A program made the position numbers and the translations under genes. Shown here one piece after another: positions 4,217-10,613 of a stretch of DNA of 22,805 nt. The stretch covers positions 1 to 22,805 of the IMG/VR virus record IMGVR_UViG_3300043448_000595; one strand, 5' to 3'. The notes below the pieces were generated by a model. It searched no databases. It was given only the letters and a program-made list of their open reading frames with translations, and was not told the DNA's origin. The DNA is from a virus. Position 1 is the stretch's first letter, and each line of letters begins with the position of its first letter.

Positions 4217-4222
4217 CTATAT

Positions 4223-4963
4223 ATGACATACAAAAAAATTAAATTTATACCAAATAATGAATTTACTGAAAAAGTAGAATTGCCACCAACAAACGCAGGA
4301 AGATCGATACCAGATTGGTATAAAAATACTTCTCAGTTTTATATGGATGGTAAAGAGTATCACGATGTCGTAAAAGTTCATAAAGACTCTTTTAACTCAA
4401 AGCAGTCCACTGTGCATGCTTCCATGAAGCTATGTCAGCCATTCATAGATGCACTTACATCTGGATATATAGTAAGACTACCTACATCAATAATGGTCAT
4501 TAAAGATAACTACGGACAGTCTGTTTTTAAATGGCAGACAGCCATGGATTTGGTAGACTTTCAAGATAATGCAGTTCTAGGACATTTTAAAGCTCCAGAA
4601 GGGTATAATCCTCAATTTTTTAGATGGATAAATATGTGGAAAATACAGACACCTCCAGGATATAGTTCTTTGTTTACTCATCCATTTAATAGATTTGATC
4701 TTCCATTCACTACTCTTACTGGAATAGTGGATACAGACTTACATCCTAATCCAGTAATATTGCCATTTTTTATAAAAAATGATTTTGAAGGAATTATAGA
4801 AGAGGGAACTCCAATAGCTCAAATTATTCCATTTAAAAGAGATAACTGGGAATCTGAATTATTGACTTCAGATAGTTCTCAAAAGTATGGCACAGATATA
4901 ATTAGAAACTCATTTGTAAGAACTTATAAGAAGAAGTTCTGGTCTAAAAAGATATATAAATAA
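4223..4963 (+). CDS. DUF6065-like protein, unknown function
   Basis: This is a 246-residue soluble protein. Landmarks are PDWYKN near residue 30, a Cys-Gln-Pro-Phe stretch near 71 followed by GYIVRLP, then TPPGYSSLFTHPFNR (about 144-158), DLPFTTLTGIVDTD and EEGTPIAQIIPFKRD. This order matches my memory of the DUF6065 family, found in phages and in bacterial gene clusters often near 2-oxoglutarate oxygenases. I could not check this against a database. The fold and reaction are unknown to me. It has its own promoter and a leaderless start, and stands alone, ending just before a convergent small RNA. A weaker alternative is a phage structural protein. Confidence 0.65.
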   Translation: MTYKKIKFIPNNEFTEKVELPPTNAGRSIPDWYKNTSQFYMDGKEYHDVVKVHKDSFNSKQSTVHASMKLCQPFIDALTSGYIVRLPTSIMVIKDNYGQSVFKWQTAMDLVDFQDNAVLGHFKAPEGYNPQFFRWINMWKIQTPPGYSSLFTHPFNRFDLPFTTLTGIVDTDLHPNPVILPFFIKNDFEGIIEEGTPIAQIIPFKRDNWESELLTSDSSQKYGTDIIRNSFVRTYKKKFWSKKIYK

Positions 4964-4966
4964 AGC

Positions 4967-5057
4967 AAAAATCCCATTCGGAGGCGGATCCAAATGGGAC
5001 TTGCTGCATTTACATGCATCTTATGTGGGAGCAAGTGGGATGCTACAACCACATAAG
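4967..5057 (-). ncRNA. Putative phage small RNA with three hairpins
   Basis: From a consensus minus-strand promoter the RNA would start near 5057. Hairpin 1 pairs CTTATGTGG with CCACATAAG (5057-5049 with 5028-5020) and has an inner AGCA/TGCT stem. Hairpin 2 is TGCAT-GTAA-ATGCA (5018-5005), capped by a GNRA-type GUAA tetraloop. Hairpin 3 pairs TCCCATT with AATGGGA (4999-4972) and is followed by five Us, an intrinsic terminator. The 14-base loop of hairpin 3 contains UCCGCCUCC, complementary to AGGCGGA in the ribosome binding sites of the genes at 3653 and 7516. No reading frame fits. Antisense control of translation is inference. Confidence 0.7.
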
Positions 5058-5063
5058 AACTCT

Positions 5064-5092
5064 ATTGTAAAATAATACTTTTTCTATGTCAA
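5064..5092 (-). promoter_or_regulatory. Promoter of the putative small RNA
   Basis: TTGACA (5092-5087), 17-base spacer, TACAAT (5069-5064). Transcription would begin at or just before the first base of hairpin 1, near 5057. It also lies downstream of the 5098-6268 operon, so read-through from there could reach the same terminator. Confidence 0.75.
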
Positions 5093-5097
5093 GAACT

Positions 5098-5316
5098 TTA
5101 TGAGGCGGGATCTGAAGAGTCTTCTTCAGCCTTATATGAAGGCATTGGTCCTAGTATATATCCTTGATCATGATAGTTGACTAATTTGGCTACATCATCG
5201 CTGCCGACGATTTTGTTTGCTATCAGCACTAATACGTCGTATATGCGAGATAGCATAATATAGTTGACCATATCTAGGTTATCTTCGATATTCTCTTTAT
5301 TCTCGTTATTGTCCAT
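5098..5316 (-). CDS. 72-residue conserved phage protein (YDVLxxIANK type)
   Basis: The start at 5316 (MDNNENKENIEDNL) is chosen because GGGGAGGCCTG lies just upstream; a longer frame starts in a region without a site and would overlap another gene. The core LSRIYDVLVLIANKI and GYILGPMPSY resemble a short protein I recall next to lysis genes in phages of actinobacteria, but its role is unknown. The C-terminus is acidic (EEDSSDPAS). It is the last gene of the four-gene lysin operon, and its start overlaps the end of the gene before it by 11 bases. Confidence 0.75.
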   Translation of the reverse strand: MDNNENKENIEDNLDMVNYIMLSRIYDVLVLIANKIVGSDDVAKLVNYHDQGYILGPMPSYKAEEDSSDPAS

Positions 5317-5455
5317 CAGGCCTCCCCAAATCCTCCCAAAATTTTTCTCTGCCCATGGCATCAAATTCGGGTATGGGGGTGGATTCGGTTTCTATTCTCG
5401 CCGAAGCACTCAATTTTGCACTATTTTCGGCATTTGGTTCACTTTGCGAAATCAC
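5306..5455 (-). CDS. 49-residue overlapping small phage protein
   Basis: The frame reads VISQSEPNAENSAKL from a GTG start and ends LGRPDGQ. GGAG six bases before the GTG supports this start. An ATG at 5479 in the same frame would add eight residues but has a weaker site. It overlaps the neighbours at both ends (17 and 11 bases), filling a gap that otherwise would hold no gene, and this packing is the main evidence. It is soluble with an acidic, Ser/Thr/Pro-rich middle. No family recognised. Confidence 0.6.
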   Translation of the reverse strand: MISQSEPNAENSAKLSASARIETESTPIPEFDAMGREKFWEDLGRPDGQ

Positions 5456-5684
5456 TTTTACTCCAAATACGCTTTTCATACGACTCTAATGCTTTTAGTA
5501 TATCATCATAAAATTCAAGGCCTATAACCCGCTTGTAATCGCAGCTGAGGCAATATAGGTAAACATTGTCTTCTAAATCTTGGTTGCAAAACAGAAGGCC
5601 CTGGTCCATTGGACAATCTATCCTAGGAACAAGGCCCTCTGCGGAAAGATTTAGGTATCGTGATACTTTCTGTATCCGAACCAT
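5439..5684 (-). CDS. 81-residue zinc-ribbon phage protein
   Basis: The protein begins MVRIQKVSRYLNLSAEGLV. It has a four-cysteine site: DCP near residue 24, a cysteine near 33, then YCLSCDYK around 44-51. The tail is charged and probably helical. The ribosome binding site AGGAGATTAT supports the start. It sits directly after the lysin gene (gap of 8 bases) and looks like a conserved partner of it, though its function is not known to me. Confidence 0.75.
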   Translation of the reverse strand: MVRIQKVSRYLNLSAEGLVPRIDCPMDQGLLFCNQDLEDNVYLYCLSCDYKRVIGLEFYDDILKALESYEKRIWSKSDFAK

Positions 5685-5692
5685 ATAATCTC

Positions 5693-6268
5693 CTACTTCT
5701 TCTCTGTAGGGAACTCTACCACTATTTCCCTAGCTTTGCTAATCGAGTTTGGCCATGAGGACCAATCGATTCCGCCTTTAGTCATATAATACGTTATCTC
5801 TGCGTTTATTACTGGATCAAATAATAGTACATTTGATCTCAGGTCGAATTTTTCTTTACGATCAATGCCGAGATTTCCCAACATGTTAATCTGAAAAATT
5901 CCGTAGGAACTGTCTCCAGTATTCCTGTTTCCGTTATAGGCCATAGGGCGTCCATTGGATTCCGCTTTGGCCATAGCCCAAGCCGTTTTAAGGGCTTTTC
6001 CTTCGAAACCTACAGCTGCAAGTAAATCTTTCAATTCATTGTCTGTAAGCATCTCTGAAGGCTTGTACACAGTGTTGCTGAATTTTTCCAGCGTTTCTTT
6101 CTTCAGTTGTGCTTTTGTTTTTGCATCCGCTTCAGTAATTACTTCAGCTTTTGCGGGTGTAAGTTGAACTACGGGGTTCCCTGAAAACAGATATAATGTT
6201 ATCATTATAACTGCTGTCCAAGAATGAGCCACGTCGCTCAACTTGTGTTTGATATTCTCCATAGGCAT
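5693..6268 (-). CDS. Membrane-anchored lysozyme-like lytic transglycosylase
   Basis: The start at 6268 (MPMENIKHK) is set by AAAGGAGAAA. Residues 18-40 form a membrane segment that could be an uncleaved signal-anchor or a signal peptide (ends TPAKAE). A charged linker follows, then a lysozyme-like fold: AMAKAESNGRP with the likely catalytic Glu103, SYGIFQIN at 121-128 and DPVINAEITYY near 151-161, with an aromatic WSSWP end. This matches the transglycosylase SLT/lysozyme superfamily, which cuts the glycan chains of peptidoglycan. Cell-wall breakdown at lysis or entry is likely. It leads a four-gene minus-strand operon opposite in direction to the fibre genes, which may allow separate timing. 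Confidence 0.85.
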   Translation of the reverse strand: MPMENIKHKLSDVAHSWTAVIMITLYLFSGNPVVQLTPAKAEVITEADAKTKAQLKKETLEKFSNTVYKPSEMLTDNELKDLLAAVGFEGKALKTAWAMAKAESNGRPMAYNGNRNTGDSSYGIFQINMLGNLGIDRKEKFDLRSNVLLFDPVINAEITYYMTKGGIDWSSWPNSISKAREIVVEFPTEKK

Positions 6269-6295
6269 TTTCTCCTTTAGAGATAACGGACTATA

Positions 6296-6325
6296 ATAGT
6301 AGCATTGCTTGATAATAACTGTCAA
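6296..6325 (-). promoter_or_regulatory. Promoter of the lysin operon
   Basis: TTGACA (6325-6320), 18-base spacer, TACTAT (6301-6296). The inverted repeat CTGGTTGACCAG (6327-6338) touches its upstream edge in the divergent region and may be an operator shared with the glycosyltransferase gene. Confidence 0.7.
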
Positions 6326-6346
6326 GCTGGTTGACCAGAAAAATAT

Positions 6347-7432
6347 ATGAAAATATCTGTATCTACACCTACAATGAATTTAAGAAATAATGCCCATGGG
6401 TACGGTCATGCGTGTCAGAAAATGATTCAATCTTTAAATAATTTAGGTCATGAGGTAAAAATTCAGGATTCTACTGCTAAATTTCAAATTAATTTTTCTC
6501 AGCCGCCGATGTGCAAATTCCATAAAGGACAATATCAAATTGTATATGTACCTTGGGAATCTACAGAAATTCCAAATGATTGGAAAAGAAACTTAGAATT
6601 AGCTGATGAGATATGGACTACATCAGATTGGTGTAAACAAGTATTTGAAGATGCTGGATATACAAATGTAAGTGTTTATGCACATGGAATAGATCCAATA
6701 TGGAAACCTAAACGTAGAAAGCGTTCTGATGTATTAAGATTTTTACATGTTGGAGAACCATCAATAAGAAAAGGCGGACAATTAGTTACGGATGCATTTG
6801 CTTCTTTGTTTGCAAATAATCCAAAGTATCAGTTAACCTTAAAAGCGGCAGGATCAACTAATACAAGAGTTTTTGGCGGAGTTATAGATCATCCTACATT
6901 AGAACCAGAAGATATGATTGCTACTGGATTTGGATGGAGCTTTGCTGCAAGTAGAGATCCTAAACACCATATAGACATGAATGCAAAAATCTTAGGTTCT
7001 CCAGATAAGATATATAATAATATTAAAGTAATAGGTGAAACTTTATCAGAAGAAGCATTAGTAAATTTGTACTATGAACATGATGTTTTAGTTTATCCTA
7101 CTTATGGAGAAGGTTTTGGGTTCATCCCGCTCCAAGCACTTGCAACAGGTATGCCAACAATTTCTACATTTGATTGGGCACATTACAAAGATTACCTAGG
7201 TCCATTAAAGTTAAAATCTCAAATAGTGGACTCTCAATGGGATTTAGTTCATCCAGGTAAAGTTTTTGAGCCAAACTATCAACATCTACTTGAACGTATG
7301 AAAGAAGCAGATGAAAACTTTCAGGCATATTCAGGTTATTATTATGCTCAGTCAACTAAAATTCATGAAGATTATAATTGGGATCAGTTGACCAATAATG
7401 CATTTAAAAAAGTTATAGAAAAATTTTCATAG
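6347..7432 (+). CDS. Glycosyltransferase, GT-B fold, family 4-like
   Basis: This 361-residue protein would transfer a sugar from a nucleotide-sugar donor to an unknown acceptor. The N-terminal half has the Rossmann-like acceptor domain with VYVPWEST (67-73) and IWTTSDWC. The C-terminal half has FLHVGEPSIRKGG (132-144), a donor-phosphate contact region, and YPTYGEGFGFIPLQALATG (250-268). In GT4 enzymes the last segment usually holds an EX7E pair; here it is E255 and Q263. No ribosome binding site is visible before the ATG, and the start has no good alternative. Phage glycosyltransferases modify DNA bases, host surface sugars or virion proteins; with fibre genes downstream, virion or receptor glycosylation are both possible. 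Confidence 0.85.
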   Translation: MKISVSTPTMNLRNNAHGYGHACQKMIQSLNNLGHEVKIQDSTAKFQINFSQPPMCKFHKGQYQIVYVPWESTEIPNDWKRNLELADEIWTTSDWCKQVFEDAGYTNVSVYAHGIDPIWKPKRRKRSDVLRFLHVGEPSIRKGGQLVTDAFASLFANNPKYQLTLKAAGSTNTRVFGGVIDHPTLEPEDMIATGFGWSFAASRDPKHHIDMNAKILGSPDKIYNNIKVIGETLSEEALVNLYYEHDVLVYPTYGEGFGFIPLQALATGMPTISTFDWAHYKDYLGPLKLKSQIVDSQWDLVHPGKVFEPNYQHLLERMKEADENFQAYSGYYYAQSTKIHEDYNWDQLTNNAFKKVIEKFS

Positions 7433-7435
7433 GTC

Positions 7436-7464
7436 TTCACACTTTAAATAAAGTTTGATAGAAT
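7436..7464 (+). promoter_or_regulatory. Promoter of the ribonucleotide reductase gene
   Basis: TTCACA (7436-7441), 17-base spacer, TAGAAT (7459-7464) with an upstream TG (extended -10). The leader of about 45 bases ends in GGCGGAGAAAGAG, the ribosome binding site of the gene at 7516. Confidence 0.65.
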
Positions 7465-7515
7465 TAGAGTCTCACAAATTTTAAATTAACCGTTTAAGGC
7501 GGAGAAAGAGTTGTT

Positions 7516-9450
7516 ATGTTAAAAGTTATTGAAAACCCCTACGAAAATTTTATTGCCCTGTCCCGATATGCAAGATGGATTCCAGAAGAGAATCGTCGAG
7601 AGACTTGGGGTGAAACAGTAGATCGTTATTTCAATTTCATGCTTAATCATTTGGCAAAGAACTACAACTATACTCCAGATCCTAAGTTTGTAGAAGAACT
7701 TAAGAACGCTGTCTATGATAGAAACGTTATGCCATCTATGCGGTCTGTAATGACTGCAGGTGCTGCATTAGATAGAGACCATGTTGCAGGATATAACTGT
7801 TCATTTGTTCCAGTAGACAATCCACGATCATTTGATGAGACAATGTATATCTTGATGTGTGGAACTGGTGTTGGATTCTCTGTTGAGTATAAGTACGTTA
7901 ATAAACTTCCTGCCGTCCCAGAATCATTTGAGAAGTCTACAACGGTTATTGTAGTTGAAGATTCAAAGACTGGATGGGCTAAGGCTTATCGTGAACTTCT
8001 TGCAATGCTTTGGGCAGGACAAATTCCTTCTATTGATGTATCAAAGCTTCGTCCAGCAGGTGCACGTCTTAAGACAATGGGAGGCCGCTCTTCAGGACCA
8101 CAACCATTGATTAATCTTTTTGATTTTACTATTGCTAAGTTTAAAGCAGCAGCAGGTCGTCAATTGAAACCTATTGAAGCTCACGATATAATGTGTAAGA
8201 TTGGTGAAATCGTTGTTGTTGGCGGAGTTCGTCGTTCTGCTATGATTTCTTTGTCTAATATTAATGACATTGAGATGGCTGCAGCAAAATCAGGTAACTG
8301 GTGGGAAAATAATTCACAACGTGCCCTTTCAAATAATTCAGTTGCGTATTCTCGTAAACCAGAAATGGAACAGTTTATTGCAGAATGGAAAAACCTATAT
8401 GATTCTAAATCGGGAGAACGAGGCATATACAATGTGGCTGCTGCTCAAAAGCAGGCAGCAAGATGGGGACGTAGAGACCCTGAAATCCATTACGGAACCA
8501 ACCCTTGCTCAGAGATTATCCTCAGACCTTACCAATTTTGCAACCTTTCTGAAGTTGTAATTCGTGAAAAGGACACAAAGAAAGATATTGAAAGAAAAGT
8601 AGCCTTTGCTACTATTCTTGGTACTTGGCAATCAACACTAACAGACTTTAAGTATCTTCGTAAGGTATGGAAAGATAATACAGAAGAAGAGCGTTTGCTT
8701 GGTGTGTCCATCACAGGACAGTTTGGACATAAGTTTATGTCTGGACAAGAAAATATAAATGACCTTGGTAAATTCTTGAATAACCTTAGAGATATAGCTA
8801 GAGCATGGAATAAGGAAGAAGCAGAAACTCTTGGAATCAACCCTTCTGCAGCAATTACCTGCGTTAAGCCATCAGGAACTGTTTCACAGTTAACTGGCGT
8901 ATCTTCAGGAATGCATGCATGGCATTCACCATACTATATTCGCACAGTTCGTGGAGACAAGAAAGATCCTCTATCTACATTTTTAAAGGAAGTCGGAATT
9001 CCAGTAGAAGATGATTTCATGAAGCCAAACGATACCTACGTATTTTCATTCCCAGTAAAAGCACCAGAGGGTGCAATTGTTCGTGATGATCTTACGGCTA
9101 TTGATCATTTGAATACATGGCTTGTTTATCAGCGTGAATGGTGTGAGCATAAGCCATCTATTACTGTGTCTGTTAAAGAAGATGAGTGGATGGAAGTTGG
9201 TGCTTGGGTATATAAGCACTTTGATGAAGTATCAGGTATTTCATTCCTGCCCCATTCAGATCACTCATACAAGCAGGCTCCATATCAGGAAGTTACGGAA
9301 ACAGAATACCTAGAACTTCTTGCTAAGATGCCGTCTTCAATTCGCTGGGAAGATTTATCTTTCTATGAGACAGAAGATGGAACAAGCGGAACTCAAACTC
9401 TTGCCTGTACTTCAGATGGCAATTGTGAGATTGTAGACATTTCCGCATAA
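7516..9450 (+). CDS. nrdJ: Adenosylcobalamin-dependent ribonucleotide reductase (class II)
   Basis: This 644-residue enzyme reduces ribonucleotides to deoxyribonucleotides for phage DNA synthesis. C95 (GYNCSF) and C342 (QFCNLSE) correspond to the disulfide-forming pair. NPCSEI puts the radical-carrying C331 and E333 in the active site, and KPSGTVSQLTG (451-461) lies in the barrel. The tail ends in a C-x5-C pair (C631, C637) for re-reduction. The order matches the monomeric Lactobacillus-type enzyme, which as I recall has about 740 residues, so this is a compact form. No activase or radical-SAM partner is present, as expected for a B12 enzyme. The host must supply cobalamin. It has its own promoter and ribosome binding site. 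Confidence 0.95.
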   Translation: MLKVIENPYENFIALSRYARWIPEENRRETWGETVDRYFNFMLNHLAKNYNYTPDPKFVEELKNAVYDRNVMPSMRSVMTAGAALDRDHVAGYNCSFVPVDNPRSFDETMYILMCGTGVGFSVEYKYVNKLPAVPESFEKSTTVIVVEDSKTGWAKAYRELLAMLWAGQIPSIDVSKLRPAGARLKTMGGRSSGPQPLINLFDFTIAKFKAAAGRQLKPIEAHDIMCKIGEIVVVGGVRRSAMISLSNINDIEMAAAKSGNWWENNSQRALSNNSVAYSRKPEMEQFIAEWKNLYDSKSGERGIYNVAAAQKQAARWGRRDPEIHYGTNPCSEIILRPYQFCNLSEVVIREKDTKKDIERKVAFATILGTWQSTLTDFKYLRKVWKDNTEEERLLGVSITGQFGHKFMSGQENINDLGKFLNNLRDIARAWNKEEAETLGINPSAAITCVKPSGTVSQLTGVSSGMHAWHSPYYIRTVRGDKKDPLSTFLKEVGIPVEDDFMKPNDTYVFSFPVKAPEGAIVRDDLTAIDHLNTWLVYQREWCEHKPSITVSVKEDEWMEVGAWVYKHFDEVSGISFLPHSDHSYKQAPYQEVTETEYLELLAKMPSSIRWEDLSFYETEDGTSGTQTLACTSDGNCEIVDISA

Positions 9451-9462
9451 TAGGTATATAAT
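9434..9462 (+). promoter_or_regulatory. Promoter at the head of the structural gene run
   Basis: TAGACA (9434-9439), 17-base spacer, TATAAT (9457-9462), overlapping the end of the reductase gene. The leader then has a CTGGGC/GCCCAG hairpin (9489-9505) just before the ribosome binding site AGGAGG of the gene at 9521. Confidence 0.7.
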
Positions 9463-9520
9463 AAGAATTGGGGTAATTCCCAAAATTCCTGGGCACAGGG
9501 CCCAGAAAGAGGAGGTCTTT

Positions 9521-9748
9521 ATGAAAGAAGATCTTAATAATGATGGAAAGGTAACAATGCAAGAGAAAATTCTAGCAGCGTTAGCAAGCTATGGTCGCCA
9601 TTTCCTTGGTGCAGCCATTGCTCTATACATGACAGGTAATACAGACCCAGGAGATTTGATTAAGGGTGGAATTGCAGCATGTCTGCCAGTTATCCTTAAG
9701 GCTCTTAATCCAAATGAGCCATCTTTTGGATTTACAAAGAAGGCATAA
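9521..9748 (+). CDS. Small membrane protein with EF-hand loop, holin-like
   Basis: This 75-residue protein begins MKEDLNNDGKVTMQEK. Residues 4-15 fit a calcium-binding EF-hand loop exactly (D, N, D, G, V and E at positions 1, 3, 5, 6, 8 and 12). A hydrophobic stretch follows (about 26-42), then a loop with DPGD, then a second hydrophobic stretch (about 49-62), then NPNEPSFGF. Two membrane segments and small size suggest a holin. Similar ALASYxRxFLGAA...NPNDxxFG proteins occur in phages as I recall, often without proven function. AGGAGG precedes the start. A terminator-like hairpin follows. Confidence 0.7.
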   Translation: MKEDLNNDGKVTMQEKILAALASYGRHFLGAAIALYMTGNTDPGDLIKGGIAACLPVILKALNPNEPSFGFTKKA

Positions 9749-9766
9749 CTTAATAATAGTTGGAAT

Positions 9767-9797
9767 AACTCCTGTGCTAAAATAAAGCATGGGAGTT
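9767..9797 (+). terminator. Twelve-base-pair hairpin between the holin-like gene and the fibre genes
   Basis: AACTCCTGTGCT (9767-9778) pairs along its full length, two pairs being G-U, with AGCATGGGAGTT (9786-9797) around a 7-base loop. TTCC follows, so the U-tract is short. It may be a partial terminator or a processing site setting gene ratios. Confidence 0.6.
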
Positions 9798-9817
9798 TTC
9801 CTATTTTAGGGGTATAA

Positions 9818-10162
9818 ATGGCAGCGCAAAAGAATTTTGAGGTAGACCAGGGATCAACATTCACATTTGAGATTCAATATCTTGATGAAAATGGCAATCC
9901 TATACAACTTCATTATCATACTGCAAAGATGCAAGTCCGTGATACCCAAGGCGGCAAGAAATTAGCCTTTACCCTAACAGAAAACGACGGAATTACAATA
10001 AGCCCTATAGAAGGCAAACTCTCCATTGCAGTAGCAGCAGAAAGAACAAATAAGTTATTTTATCCAAAGTCAGCATACGATATTGTGTTAATTGATCCAA
10101 GTGTTAATAAAACTCGTTTACTCGAAGGATATCTAACTTTGAACAGGTCGGTAACAATCTAA
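9818..10162 (+). CDS. Small virion-associated protein, baseplate/fibre type
   Basis: This 114-residue beta-rich protein begins MAAQKNFEVDQGSTFTFEI. The pattern (QGSTF start, TAKMQVRDTQGGKK, then a GKLSIAVAAERT region and YDIVLIDP near the end) is common in short phage proteins found before fibre genes and in the N-terminal domain of some receptor-binding proteins. A connector or baseplate-associated role is likely but not proven. The ribosome binding site is AGGGG. Its stop overlaps the next start (TAATG). First gene of the fibre run. Confidence 0.6.
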   Translation: MAAQKNFEVDQGSTFTFEIQYLDENGNPIQLHYHTAKMQVRDTQGGKKLAFTLTENDGITISPIEGKLSIAVAAERTNKLFYPKSAYDIVLIDPSVNKTRLLEGYLTLNRSVTI

Positions 10163-10599
10163 TGCCAACACGTTTAATTATTAACGAGAACAACCCCCAA
10201 ATTATTGTTAGGGCTTCTGGAGCCCCTGGAAGAACAATTATTAGCGGAAATGGAGATCCCGCAAATAATCTTGGAGTACCAGGTGATTTTTATTTTGATA
10301 AAGTCACAACAAGATTCTGGGGTCCTAAAGACTCCGCAACAAACACATGGAATATAGCCCAAAGCTTTATTTTGAATAAACCACTAGCTCTATCTTATTC
10401 TTGGGAACTTGCTCAGGTCACAGGACCAGTAAATGGTGTATATTCGGTTGCTATAACTCACAATTTAGGGTTTAGCCCAAATGTAACTGTAAAGACCAGC
10501 GCAGGCGACATATTAGAAACGGGAATAGACTATAATAGTCTTAATACTTTAACACTGACAATGGCACAACCATTCTCAGGGACAGCGTATCTGTCTTAA
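10162..10599 (+). CDS. Putative tail fibre component
   Basis: This 145-residue protein begins MPTRLIINENNPQIIVRASG. The middle has GDFYFDKVTTRFWGP, of the 'dataset description' kind seen in phage fibres. The end has the module ITHNLGFSPNVTVKTSAGD followed by a SLNTLTLTM strand and SGTAYLS. The same module ends the next protein (THNLG, then VVTIGF, then SGAYKVVIVG), so the two share a C-terminal beta domain that may bind or trimerise. The start overlaps the upstream stop. Virion location is inferred from similarity and position. Confidence 0.65.
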   Translation: MPTRLIINENNPQIIVRASGAPGRTIISGNGDPANNLGVPGDFYFDKVTTRFWGPKDSATNTWNIAQSFILNKPLALSYSWELAQVTGPVNGVYSVAITHNLGFSPNVTVKTSAGDILETGIDYNSLNTLTLTMAQPFSGTAYLS

Positions 10600-10613
10600 G
10601 GGAGAAAATTTAA

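Noticed and set aside
4967-5057. tRNA gene
   Set aside because: The hairpins do not form a cloverleaf: no T-loop consensus and no 7-bp acceptor stem.
5264-5527. Plus-strand open frame of 87 codons in the lysin operon
   Set aside because: Antisense to three overlapping minus-strand genes with good ribosome binding sites.
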